Source: Streptomyces sp. NRRL S-87
GTDB lineage: Bacteria > Actinomycetota > Actinomycetes > Streptomycetales > Streptomycetaceae
Length of the DNA: 64,000 nucleotides
NCBI RefSeq assembly: GCF_000719335.1
Contig: NZ_JOGB01000004.1
Coordinates: 124,001-188,000, forward strand
Reading direction: 5' to 3'
Below are positions 35,770 to 44,164 of this stretch, in pieces. A program made the position numbers and the translations under genes. The notes under the pieces are model-generated. The model saw only the letters and a list, made by a program, of their open reading frames with translations, had not been told where the DNA came from and ran no database searches. Positions within the stretch are counted from its first letter, which is position 1. Each line of letters begins with the position of its first letter.

Positions 35770-36082
35770 GGGTCGGGCAGGTCCTTCGGGGGTCCGGGGC
35801 CGGGGCCCGGCCGGCCGGTGGGCGCGGCCGCCAGGGGCTCCGGGAGAGGGCGGTATCGGTGGTCACGTTACCGCGTACGAGGGAAACGGGTGCGTGCCGG
35901 AGGAGCGGTACGGGCCGCCGCTGATCGTATGGGCCTACTGTTCAGGCTCACCCGTGCCTGTCCGAGCGGCCGCGTGCCTGACCCCGCCCGACCCGACCCA
36001 TCTTTGTGCGTGACCCCGCCCGACCCGACCCACCCCTGTGCCTGACCCCGGCCTGCCCGTGCCATCCGCGGAGGTGTCCCCC
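35770..36082. promoter_or_regulatory. Divergent region between glycosyltransferase and LCP 4, with 32-bp repeats
   Basis: This 313-base gap must hold promoters for both directions. From 35974 there are two full and one partial copies of a 32-base unit (starts 35974, 36006, 36038) containing TGACCCCGCCCGACCCGACC. The third copy supplies a GTG in frame with LCP 4, but the GGAGG at 36070-36074 points to the later GTG at 36083. Confidence 0.6.
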
Positions 36083-37684
36083 GTGCCCCAGCCGCAACGC
36101 TCCCCCCGTCCCCGGCCGCCGCACGGATCCCGGCGCGGTGCCCCGCGGCAGGGCGCGGGCCGGGGCGGGGGAGCGGCCGGGTACGGCGGCCCCGGCGGCC
36201 GCGGCGGGTACGGCGCACCCGGCGGCCACGGGGGCGCGCCCGCCCCCCGCGCGACGGCCGCCGTCGACGGGCGCAGGCACGGCCGGCCGCCCCGGCGGCC
36301 CCGCTGGGGCGTGCGGCTCGCCACCGCCCTGTCCGTCCTCGTCCTCGGCTCGGGGGCGATCGGGCACGCCGTGATGACCGGCCTCGACGTCGGCATCAAC
36401 CGCGTCGACCCCTTCAAGGACATGAAGAACCGCCCCCAGGCCGGCCACGGCGTGAACTTCCTGATCGTCGGCACCGACGAGCGCGACAAGCTCACCCGGG
36501 AGGACAAGCGCGAGTACCGGCTCGGCGGCGCCCCCTGCCACTGCACCGACACGATCATGCTGGTGCACATCTCCGCGGACCGGGAGCGCGCCAGCGTCAT
36601 CAGCCTCCCGCGCGACAGCTACGCCGAGGTGCCCGCCCACCTCGACCTGCTGAGCCGCCGGCAACACGGCCCGCACGCCGTCAAACTCAACGCCGCCTAC
36701 GCCGAGGGCGGCCCCAACCTGACCGTGCGGACCGTCGAGAACATGACCCGCGTGAAGATCGACCACTACCTGGAGGTCGACTTCACCGCCTTCATGAAGA
36801 CCGTCGACGCCATCGGCGGCGTGGAGATCTGCACCGCCAAACCCATGCGCGACAGCCACACCGGACTCGACCTGCTCCCCGGCACCCACCGCCTCACCGG
36901 CGGCCAGGCCCTGCAGTACGTGCGCTCCCGGTACGTCGACGGCGCCGCCGACCTCGGCCGCATGCAGCGCCAGCAGCGGTTCATCGCCGCCCTCATCCAC
37001 GAGGCCACCAGCAGCGGCGTGCTGCTCAACCCCGTCAAGTTCAAGGAGGTCAGCTCCACCCTGCTGGGCTCCGTACGCGCCGACCCCGGCTTCGGCTCGA
37101 CCGAGATGCTCGCCCTCGGGCAGGCCATGCGGGAGTTCACGCCGGCGTCGTCCGAGTTCGCCTCGGTGCCGATCCTGCCCGACTCCAAGCCCTCGCCCCG
37201 GCTGGGCTCGGTGGTCCGCTGGGACGAACCGAAGGCCGCCCGGCTCTTCCAGGCCCTGCGCGACGACAAGCCGCTCGCCCCGGCGCGGCCCAAGCGGCGC
37301 CCGGTCGCCGTGCCGGTGGACGTCGCCCCGCAGCAGATCCGGGTGCACGTCGAGAACGGTACGCGGATCGACGGGCTCGGCGGCCGCGTCGACAAGGCCC
37401 TGCGCGCCACCGGCTTCCGCACCGACGAGGCCCCCACCGCCGGGGTCGTCCGCAACGCCACCCGCACCGTGGTCGCGTACGACCCCCGCTGGGACCGCTC
37501 CGCCAAGACCCTGGGCACGGCGCTGGAGGGCGCCGAGCTGCGGCCCGTACCGGGCCTCGGCGCCACGCTGCGCGTCACGGCGGGCACCGACTACCGCAAG
37601 GTGACCGCGGTCCGCGCCGAGGACCCCTACCAGGGCGAGTTCGGCGTCGTCACGGGTGACCAGGTGGCGTGCCCCGGCCAGTGA
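36083..37684 (+). CDS. LCP-family phosphotransferase 4 with LytR_C domain
   Basis: A 533-residue LCP protein. The cytoplasmic N-terminus (about 1-75) is Gly/Arg/Pro-rich with GYGGPGGRGG-type repeats; one transmembrane helix follows (about 85-105). The LCP core has VNFLIVGTDERDKL, CTDTIMLVHISADRE, ISLPRDSYAEVP, VKLNAAYAEGG, IDHYLEVDFTAFMKTVDAIGGVE and GGQALQYVRSRYVDGAADLGR. A LytR_C domain lies near 420-515 (IRVHVENGTRIDG). It is most like LCP 5 in the catalytic core, notably in KLNAAYA, so the two may act on a related polymer. GTG 36083 was chosen for its GGAGG 8 bases upstream. Confidence 0.92.
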   Translation: MPQPQRSPRPRPPHGSRRGAPRQGAGRGGGAAGYGGPGGRGGYGAPGGHGGAPAPRATAAVDGRRHGRPPRRPRWGVRLATALSVLVLGSGAIGHAVMTGLDVGINRVDPFKDMKNRPQAGHGVNFLIVGTDERDKLTREDKREYRLGGAPCHCTDTIMLVHISADRERASVISLPRDSYAEVPAHLDLLSRRQHGPHAVKLNAAYAEGGPNLTVRTVENMTRVKIDHYLEVDFTAFMKTVDAIGGVEICTAKPMRDSHTGLDLLPGTHRLTGGQALQYVRSRYVDGAADLGRMQRQQRFIAALIHEATSSGVLLNPVKFKEVSSTLLGSVRADPGFGSTEMLALGQAMREFTPASSEFASVPILPDSKPSPRLGSVVRWDEPKAARLFQALRDDKPLAPARPKRRPVAVPVDVAPQQIRVHVENGTRIDGLGGRVDKALRATGFRTDEAPTAGVVRNATRTVVAYDPRWDRSAKTLGTALEGAELRPVPGLGATLRVTAGTDYRKVTAVRAEDPYQGEFGVVTGDQVACPGQ

Positions 37685-37794
37685 GACCGCCCGCCCCCGG
37701 CCCCCCGGCCCCACGGCCCCCGGTCCCACGGCCCTCCGGACTCCCGGCGCGGGCGGTCAGGCCCCGGGCCGCCGCCCCGTCCCCGGGCGGCCGG

Positions 37795-38331
37795 TCAGTC
37801 CTCCAGACCCTCCGCGGCCCGGCGCTCGCGCAGCTCCCTGATGGCCCGACGGCGGGCCAGCCGGTGGGTGCGGCGGATCTGCGCCTCCTGGTAGCGGCGC
37901 ATGTCCCGGTCGGTCTCGGGGATCACCGGCGGCACCTGCCGCGGCTTGCCGTTCTCGTCCACCGCGGCGAACACCAGGTACGCGCTGCCGACCTGGGTGG
38001 GCGGCGCCGACTCGTTCCAGCGCTCGGCCAGCACCCGCACGCCGACCTCCATCGAGGACCGGCCCGTCCAGTTCACCTGGGCCTTCACGTGCACCAGGTC
38101 GCCGACCCGGACCGGCTCCAGGAACGCCATCTCGTCCATGGAGGCGGTGACCGCGGGCCCGCCGGAGTGCCGGCCCGCGACGGCCCCGGCCGCGTCGTCC
38201 ACCAGCTTCATGATCACGCCGCCGTGCACCGTGCCCAGCAGGTTGGTGTCGTTGTGCGTCATGATGTGGCTGAGGGTGGTCCGGGAGGCCGAGGTGGGCT
38301 TACCGGCGAGCTCGCCCGAATGATGTGTCAT
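37795..38331 (-). CDS. Acyl-CoA thioesterase (YciA-like, hotdog fold)
   Basis: A 178-residue single hotdog-domain thioesterase: LSHIMTHNDTNLLGTVHGG, VIMKLVDDAAGAVAGRHSG with the active-site Asp, and SMDEMAFLEPVRVGDLVHVKA. The C-terminal 50 residues are a basic helix-rich tail. It hydrolyses acyl-CoA to free acid and CoA in the cytosol; chain-length preference is not evident. It is wedged convergently after LCP 4 and is divergent from LCP 5, with no obvious functional connection. Confidence 0.93.
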   Translation of the reverse strand: MTHHSGELAGKPTSASRTTLSHIMTHNDTNLLGTVHGGVIMKLVDDAAGAVAGRHSGGPAVTASMDEMAFLEPVRVGDLVHVKAQVNWTGRSSMEVGVRVLAERWNESAPPTQVGSAYLVFAAVDENGKPRQVPPVIPETDRDMRRYQEAQIRRTHRLARRRAIRELRERRAAEGLED

Positions 38332-38461
38332 GCACCCACCTTAGGTTGCGGCCCCGGAACGCGTGACAAAGGCCTCAGGCGTACACAGCTCTGCAACAGA
38401 CCAGGCACGAAGCCCCACCCGGGCTGTCGGGCGGCCCGCCCCGCCAGGCATCCTTTACGGC

Positions 38462-39835
38462 ATGAATGACTGGCCCGACGGGTGGACCGACGACCGCGAC
38501 GACCGCTACGGCCGTGGCAGCTCCAGCGCACAGCCCGAGGGCGTCCGGAGCATGCGGCACGTCCAGCGGCAGCAGCCGCCGCGCCCGCAGACCCCGCCGC
38601 AGGCCCCCGGCCGCCCGCCCCGTCAGCCCGGCGTGCCGCCGCAGTCCCGGCCGCCGTACGACGACCGCGACCCGTACGCGGACGACTACGGCCAGGGCGG
38701 CCGTGCCGGTACCCCCGGCTACGACAGCGGCTACAACACGGGCCAGGTCTACGGCAGTCCGGCCGGCGGCCACGGCGGCGGCCGCGGCGGCCAGAACGGC
38801 GGCCACGGCGGAGGACAGGGCGGCGGCGCACGTCCCGCCGGCCCCCGCGGCCCCGTCGACTGGCGGCGCCGCATCAAGATCGGCTCGATCGTCCTCGTCA
38901 CGACCCTCGCCGTCGTGTCGGTCGGCACCTACGCCTGGGCCAGCTCGAAGCTGCGCACGGAGGTCGACCTCTCCAAGGTCATCGAGCGGCCCGAGGAGGG
39001 CGACTGCACGACGTACCTCATCGTCGGCTCCGACAGCCGCGAGGGCATGTCCGACGAGGAGAAGAAGAAGCTCCACACCGGCTCCGCCGAGGGCAAGCGC
39101 ACCGACTCGATGATGGTGCTCGCCACGTGCTCCAGCGGCAACACGATGATCTCGCTGCCGCGTGACTCGGACGTGGAGATCCCCTCCTTCGTCGGCTCCG
39201 AGTCCGGCAAGAAGTACCCGGGCAAGGGGATCCGCACCAAGCTGAACGCGGCGTACGCGATGGACGGCCCCGAGCTGCTGGTGCGCACCATCGAGTACAA
39301 CACCGGCCTGCGGATCGACCACTACGCGGAGATCGGCTTCGCCGGCTTCGCGAACATCGTCGACGCGCTCGGCGGTGTCGAGATGAACATCGAGAAGGGC
39401 TTCAAGGACAAGAAGTCCGGCGCCGACTTCAAGGCGGGCAAGCAGACCCTCAACGGCGAGCAGGCCCTGGCCTTCGTCCGCACCCGGTACGCCTTCGCGG
39501 AGTCCGACCTGGCCCGTACGAAGAACCAGCAGAAGTTCCTGTCCGCCCTGGCCAGCCAGGCGGCCACCCCCGGCACGATCCTGAACCCGTTCCAGCTGTA
39601 CCCGGTGATGGGCGCGGGCCTGGACACCGTGATCGTGGACAAGGACATGGGGCTGTTCGACCTGGGCGAGATGTTCTTCGCGATGAAGGGCATCACCAGC
39701 GGCGACGGCACGTCCATGAACATGCCGATCTCCGGCTCGCGGGGCGGAAACCTGGTCTGGGACAAGGCGAAGGTCAAGCAGCTCGTCCAGCAGATCCAGA
39801 ACGACGAGAAGGTCACCGTCACCGACAAGCGCTGA
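38462..39835 (+). CDS. LCP-family phosphotransferase 5
   Basis: A 457-residue LCP protein without LytR_C. The first 135 residues are cytoplasmic, Gln/Pro/Tyr/Gly-rich and contain Gly-Gly-His-Gly repeats; a transmembrane helix follows at about 143-163. LCP core: TTYLIVGSDSREGM, RTDSMMVLATCSSGN, ISLPRDSDVEIPSF, KLNAAYAMDGPELLVRTIEY, DHYAEIGFAGFANIVDALGG, GEQALAFVRTRYAFAESDLART and NQQKFLSAL. Cys at CTTYLIVG and ATCSS could form a disulphide. ATG at 38462 opens MNDWPDGWTDDRDDRYG, typical of Streptomyces homologues. Confidence 0.92.
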   Translation: MNDWPDGWTDDRDDRYGRGSSSAQPEGVRSMRHVQRQQPPRPQTPPQAPGRPPRQPGVPPQSRPPYDDRDPYADDYGQGGRAGTPGYDSGYNTGQVYGSPAGGHGGGRGGQNGGHGGGQGGGARPAGPRGPVDWRRRIKIGSIVLVTTLAVVSVGTYAWASSKLRTEVDLSKVIERPEEGDCTTYLIVGSDSREGMSDEEKKKLHTGSAEGKRTDSMMVLATCSSGNTMISLPRDSDVEIPSFVGSESGKKYPGKGIRTKLNAAYAMDGPELLVRTIEYNTGLRIDHYAEIGFAGFANIVDALGGVEMNIEKGFKDKKSGADFKAGKQTLNGEQALAFVRTRYAFAESDLARTKNQQKFLSALASQAATPGTILNPFQLYPVMGAGLDTVIVDKDMGLFDLGEMFFAMKGITSGDGTSMNMPISGSRGGNLVWDKAKVKQLVQQIQNDEKVTVTDKR

Positions 39836-39992
39836 CCGCCCCGACACCGGCGGCCGGGGCCGCCCGTGTCCGCGGGCCGGACCGCGGGCCGGACCGCCGG
39901 CCGCCCGGCCCGCGGGCTGGAAACCTCCCGTGGACCGGGCCTAGCCTGGAAGCGGGGGTCCACCCCTCTACTCCGCCAAGGCGGTGCGTGCG

Positions 39993-40301
39993 ATGACCGA
40001 CGACAGCACGACATGGGCGTCGGGGGACTGGCAGGTCACCGAGGGTGACATCGACGAGTTCGTGGCGCGCTGGCGGGCCTTCCTCGAATGGACCAAGGCC
40101 GACAGCGACGGCTTCGGCCACGCCCGCCTCCTGCGCGACCTGAACCGGCCGGGCCACTTCGTCTCCTTCTCGGCCTGGCGCGACCCGGCAGCCATGAAGG
40201 CCTGGCAGTCCAAGCCGGAGTTCGCCGAACACTTCGGCGCCTGCCGGGCGCTGTGCGAGGACATGACGAGCAGCGGCTACGAACTCGCGGTCGGCGTCTG
40301 A
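39993..40301 (+). CDS. Antibiotic-biosynthesis-monooxygenase-domain protein
   Basis: A 102-residue ABM-type ferredoxin-like-fold protein: a strand-helix start near DWQVTEGDIDEFVARW, RLLRDLNRPGHFVSFSAWRD in the middle and an AMKAWQSKPEFAEHF helix typical of the family. Members include quinone-forming monooxygenases and heme-degrading enzymes, but many have no known activity. ATG at 39993 is preferred; GTG at 39984 is possible. It stands alone between LCP 5 and the DNA glycosylase. The isolated position gives no hint of substrate. Confidence 0.85.
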   Translation: MTDDSTTWASGDWQVTEGDIDEFVARWRAFLEWTKADSDGFGHARLLRDLNRPGHFVSFSAWRDPAAMKAWQSKPEFAEHFGACRALCEDMTSSGYELAVGV

Positions 40302-40436
40302 CCCCGCCTCCGCCCGGGTCCGCATCGGGCGACGACGCCCACCCCGCCGCGGCGGTCGGCGTCCCGCGTCCGGCGTCCGGGGCCGCACGTCACGGTCGCG
40401 GGAAGGGGGAACATCCCAGGGGGCTACCCTCAGAAG

Positions 40437-41636
40437 GTGGCCGGCCGATACGAACCCCTGACCCGCACCACCGTGCGCGGTGGCCAGACCCGCGTCCCCA
40501 CCCCCACCCGCCGCGGTACCGCCGCGCCGACGGCCCTGCCCCCCGAGGACACCGCCCAGCCCACCGCCCCGACCGGCGCCGCCGGCACCCAGCCCACCGC
40601 GGCCACGGCCCTGACCGGCGACGGCGGCCCCCAGCCCACGGCCCCGACCGGCGCCGCCGGCACCCGGGCCACCGCAACCCCCCGCGACGGCGCTGCCCAA
40701 GCCACCCGAACCCCCCGCGACGGCGTCGCGAAGACCAGGCGGTGGCAGGCCCCGGGCCCCCTCAGCCTCCCCCTCGTCCTCGGCCCGCTCCGCCGAGGCC
40801 CGCACGACCCCACCTTCCGCATCACCCCCGACGGCGCCTTCTGGCGGGCCAGCCGCACCCCCGAAGGCCCCGGCACCCTCCGCGTCACCGCCCACGGCCC
40901 CGACACCGCCGAGGCCACCGCCTGGGGGCCCGGCGCGGACTGGCTGCTCGACGGCCTGCCGGCCCTGCTCGGCGCCGAGGACGACCCGGCCGCCTTCGTC
41001 CCGCGCCACCGCCTCGTGCACGCCTCCCACCGCCGCCGCCCCGGACTCCGGCTCGGCCGCACCGGGCTCGTCCTGGAATCCCTCGTCCCCACCATCCTGG
41101 AGCAGAAGGTCACCGCGGACGAGGCCTACCGGGCCTGGCGCCGGCTCGTACGACAGCACGGCACCCCGGCCCCCGGGCCCGCGCCCGTCGGCATGCACGT
41201 CATGCCCGACGCCCGCGACTGGTCCCGCATCCCCTCCTGGGACTGGCACAAGGCCGGCGTCGACAGCAAGCGCTCGGCCACGATCCTGCGCGCCGCCCGG
41301 GTGGCCCCCCGCCTCGAGGAGGCCACCACCATGGACCTGCCCGCGGCCGCCGCCCGCCTCGAACTCGTCCCCGGCATCGGCCCGTGGACCTCCGCCGAGA
41401 CCCTGCAGCGCAGCAACGGCCACCCCGACGCGGTCACCGTCGGCGACCTCCACCTGCCCGGCATCATCGGCTGGTCCCTCGCCGGCGACCGCGACGCCGA
41501 CGACGCGGCGATGCTCGAACTCCTCGCCCCGTACGCCGGCCAGCGCCACCGCGCCACCCGCCTCGTCCTCCTCGCCGGCCACGCCCCACCCCGGCGCCAC
41601 CCCCGCATGCCCCGCACCGACATCGGCCGCCTCTGA
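40437..41636 (+). CDS. AlkA-type DNA glycosylase (HhH-GPD superfamily)
   Basis: A 399-residue putative 3-methyladenine DNA glycosylase. Residues 1-105 are a Thr/Pro/Ala-rich, repetitive extension (QPTAPTGAAGT occurs twice) of unknown role. Residues about 110-210 look like an AlkA-like N-terminal beta domain, and about 220-385 like the HhH-GPD domain with LVLESLVPTILEQKVT, the helix-hairpin-helix LELVPGIGPWTSAETL, and VGDLHLPG containing the catalytic Asp. No iron-sulphur cysteines follow, in line with AlkA rather than EndoIII. Excision of alkylated bases is a family-based inference. The start (GTG 40437) is uncertain because the repeat region has no convincing ribosome site. Confidence 0.85.
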   Translation: MAGRYEPLTRTTVRGGQTRVPTPTRRGTAAPTALPPEDTAQPTAPTGAAGTQPTAATALTGDGGPQPTAPTGAAGTRATATPRDGAAQATRTPRDGVAKTRRWQAPGPLSLPLVLGPLRRGPHDPTFRITPDGAFWRASRTPEGPGTLRVTAHGPDTAEATAWGPGADWLLDGLPALLGAEDDPAAFVPRHRLVHASHRRRPGLRLGRTGLVLESLVPTILEQKVTADEAYRAWRRLVRQHGTPAPGPAPVGMHVMPDARDWSRIPSWDWHKAGVDSKRSATILRAARVAPRLEEATTMDLPAAAARLELVPGIGPWTSAETLQRSNGHPDAVTVGDLHLPGIIGWSLAGDRDADDAAMLELLAPYAGQRHRATRLVLLAGHAPPRRHPRMPRTDIGRL

Positions 41637-41709
41637 CCCCCCGCCCGGCAGCCGGCCGGAGCCCGTGGGTCGGGTCCGGCTGGCCGCGGCCCCCTGACCG
41701 GGAACACGA

Positions 41710-41745
41710 GACGGGCCCCGCCGGTCCGTCCGGTCGGGGCCCGTC
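41710..41745. terminator. Hairpin between the glycosylase and the FG-GAP remnant
   Basis: Bases 41710-41720 pair perfectly with 41735-41745 (11 bp), loop 14 bases. It lies between convergent genes. Confidence 0.8.
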
Positions 41746-41763
41746 CCTGTCGCCCTGCCGGGC

Positions 41764-42729
41764 TCAGCCGATGGCCTGCTTGTTCTTCCAGCCGGTGCCG
41801 TTGCTGTTGCCGATGATCAGGCTGCCGGCGCCCGGCATGGAGTTCCGGTCACCCCGGTAGAACCGCACCGTGCCGTCCACGCGCAGGGTCCAGATGTCCG
41901 GGATCCCGTCGCCGTCGACGTCCGGAGTTCCCAGGAACAGCCGGATGTTGCTGCGCTGCCAGCCAGACGCGCCGTACGTGATGTCCGCACCACCGGGGGA
42001 GGCCGAGTTCGCCGCGGCCGCGAGCGAATCGAGGTCCACGCCCCCGCCGGAGTCCGGCTTGCCCAGCCGCAGGTACAGCTTCCCGGCGGTGTCGTTCCGG
42101 TAGATCATGTCGGGCACGCCGTCGCCGTTGATCTCGGCGACCTGGACGAGGTCACGGTCGCCCCACGTGGTCGCCGCGAGTCGTACGGCCTTCTCGACGG
42201 TCGCGCCGTTGTAGCCGATCAGCGCCCAGAACTCGGTACCGGTGGTCACGAAGAAGTCCGGCTTGCCGTCGCCGGTGGCGTCTCCGGCGGCGACGAGCTG
42301 CCGGTAGCCGGCCGGGTCGGGGGCGTTCGACGGCAGCAGGACCTGCTGCCGCTTGTCGATGTTGACGGCGCCGTAGCCGTCGCCGGGGTAGACCCACAGC
42401 TTGTCACCGACCCGCGCGACGAGGTCCTGGAGCCCGTCGCCGCCGTAGACGTCGCCCTGGTGGGCGATGAGGGCGCCATTCCAGTATCCGGAGGGTGCGC
42501 CCGTCCACATGGGGAGGTCGTCGCCGTTCGGGTCCTTGAGCGGGTTGGCGCGGTAGGCGCCGGACATGGCGGAAGCCACGTCACCCGTGCCCTTCGTCAA
42601 GTCGCTGAGCTGGGACTCGCCCGGGTACATGCGGAGCTTGCCGTTGCCGTCGACCACGAACATGTCCGGCCGGTCGTCCCCGGTGAAGTCCCCGGGGGAG
42701 TCGGCATCGTCGCGCGGCGTGACGGCTGC
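41764..42729 (-). pseudogene. FG-GAP repeat protein, 5'-truncated remnant
   Basis: About 320 codons remain of a protein with at least five FG-GAP/VCBS-type calcium-binding repeats: DFTGDDRPDMFVVD, YGGDGLQDLVARVGDKLWVYPG, DATGDGKPDFFVTTG, EINGDGVPDMIYRND, DVDGDGIPDIW. Such repeats form beta-propellers in exported or toxin-associated proteins. The 3' end is intact (stop 41764-41766), but going upstream the homology stops near 42730, where the frame becomes the antisense of a toxin fragment. There is no start codon, ribosome site or signal peptide at the break. I infer an inversion or deletion has fused two decayed pieces of secreted-protein genes tail to tail. Confidence 0.78.
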
Positions 42730-42732
42730 TAG

Positions 42733-43678
42733 GGGGCGTCCGCGGACGACCGGCTCGCGCAGTGGGCCCAGGGCAAGTGCTACAACCCGCAGGACCAGGG
42801 CAGCGGCTTCTGTCAGACCGCCGAGGGCATGGGCCTGGTCTCGTACGAGCAGTCCGGCTTCGACAAGATGGTCACCGCGATCATCGTCGGGGTCGTCGCC
42901 CCCGACGTGGACGCGTGGAAGGGCTGCTTCAGCGGCAGCGGCGCCGCCGACTGCGCCTCGGCCGCCATGGACCTGCCCTTCGCGAAGTTGGCCAAGGGCC
43001 TGAAGGTCACCTACAAGGTGGCCAAGAAGGTCGAGGACCTCGAAGACAACGGGATCGGGCCTGAAGCACCTGGTCACGCTCACGATCGACACCGACGGCC
43101 CGTCCGGCGACCAGACCCGCACGATCACGGCCACCGACGGCCACCCGTTCTGGGTCCCGGAGCTCGGGGAGTGGATCGAGGCCACCGACCTGATCGCCGG
43201 CCAGTGGCTCCGCACCGCCTCGGGCACTCGCGTCCAGATCGCCGCGGTCAAGCGCCGCACCGCCATCGCCACGGTCCACAACTTCGCGGTGGCCAAATTC
43301 CACACGTACTACGTGCTGGCGGGGAAGACGCCGGTCCTTGTCCACAACACGAACTGCGTCGACGCGATGCTCGACGACGCGTCGGAGCTGTATGTGCAGA
43401 GGAAGCACATGCCTGGAGGCGATCTGGTCACATCGGATAAGAGTGTTTTCAACGCCGATGTGGATCTGGACGACCTGGTCGAGAGCGCGAATCGCTGCGC
43501 GTGCCACGGTCCGAACGGAAACGGGAACTTTGAGCGGGACATGAACGCCGAGCGCGTGATCGGCCGTCTGTCGGATGAGGCCGGTGGGCTGCCCACGACC
43601 TGGTACCGAGTTGTCCAGGACAGGTGGGGCGGCGTGATTACGATGCATCCGATTCCGAAACCGGCAGTGGCAAGGTAA
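42733..43678 (+). pseudogene. Polymorphic toxin remnant: pre-toxin region, HINT fragment and C-terminal toxin
   Basis: Two out-of-frame pieces. From 42733 (a stop lies at 42730-42732) to about 43054, frame 1 encodes the segment usual before the HINT domain of Streptomyces toxins (GMGLVSYEQSGFDKMVTAI, VVAPDVDAWKGCF). From about 43055, frame 2 gives the C-terminal half of a HINT protease domain: LKHLVTLTIDTDG, ATDGHPFWVPELGEWIEATD, NFAVAKFHTYYVLAG and the terminal PVLVHN. The N-terminal HINT block with its nucleophilic Cys is missing, so an internal out-of-frame deletion occurred. After VHN come about 118 residues of putative toxin with KHMPGG, a Cys pair, FERDMNAERVIGRL and GGVITMHPIPKP, plausibly a small RNase-type fold. 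A separate short frame from 43289 could still express it. Confidence 0.8.
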
Positions 43679-43682
43679 GTGG

Positions 43683-43721
43683 CTACGGGACCGTCTCAAC
43701 AACTGTGAGCCGGTCCCGTAG
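43683..43721 (+). promoter_or_regulatory. Intercistronic hairpin between toxin and immunity genes
   Basis: CTACGGGACCG (43683-43693) pairs perfectly with CGGTCCCGTAG (43711-43721), and CTCA/TGAG extend pairing in the loop. The distal arm reaches into the AGGTGAG just before the immunity ATG at 43727, so it could act as a leaky terminator or hide the ribosome site. Confidence 0.65.
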
Positions 43722-43726
43722 GTGAG

Positions 43727-44032
43727 ATGGGACGTTCCATGGGACTCGCCGTGTACACCGAAGATCAGAACCATCAGAGGGCGTTCGCGGGGAAACAGGC
43801 CGGACGCTGCCTTGAGGAGATCCTGCCGCACGTCGAAGTGGATTCCCTCCTCTACGGCGTCCACCGCCATGGGGACACGATGTTCAACTCACCTCAGCTG
43901 ATGCGGGTGACGCGCGAGCTCGACCTTCTGCTTGAGACACACCCGCAAATGCGGGGCGATGCAGCGGAGTTCAAGGCGGTGGTGGAGGGAGTGGTGAGGC
44001 GCAGGGGCTATCTCTGGGTCTCCGGGGATTGA
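43727..44032 (+). CDS. Probable immunity protein for the adjacent toxin
   Basis: A 101-residue acidic/neutral cytosolic protein with no signal peptide or membrane helix, e.g. YTEDQNHQRAFAGKQAGRC, VDSLLYGVHRHGDTMF and ELDLLLETHPQMRG. I do not recognise a named family. The assignment rests on position (48 bases after the toxin stop, same strand), small size and a visibly lower GC content than surrounding genes, as is typical of recently transferred toxin-immunity cassettes. ATG at 43727 follows AGGTGAG; ATG at 43739 is also possible. The frame is intact although the toxin gene is broken. Confidence 0.65.
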   Translation: MGRSMGLAVYTEDQNHQRAFAGKQAGRCLEEILPHVEVDSLLYGVHRHGDTMFNSPQLMRVTRELDLLLETHPQMRGDAAEFKAVVEGVVRRRGYLWVSGD

Positions 44033-44164
44033 CGCTCCACGCCATCATGACTTCGGCGAACAATGGCGCCAGGACCGGCGACTTGGCGCCGACGCCGGTC
44101 CGGCTGCTGAGCGCGCGCTGGCCCCGCCGCGCAGCGCGCGACGGGGCCGAGACGGGGGTCCGGG

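Noticed and set aside
42730..43305. Full-length 513-residue FG-GAP protein reading through to 43305 on the minus strand
   Set aside because: The first 190 or so codons are the antisense of recognisable toxin sequence and unlike any FG-GAP protein; there is no start signal.
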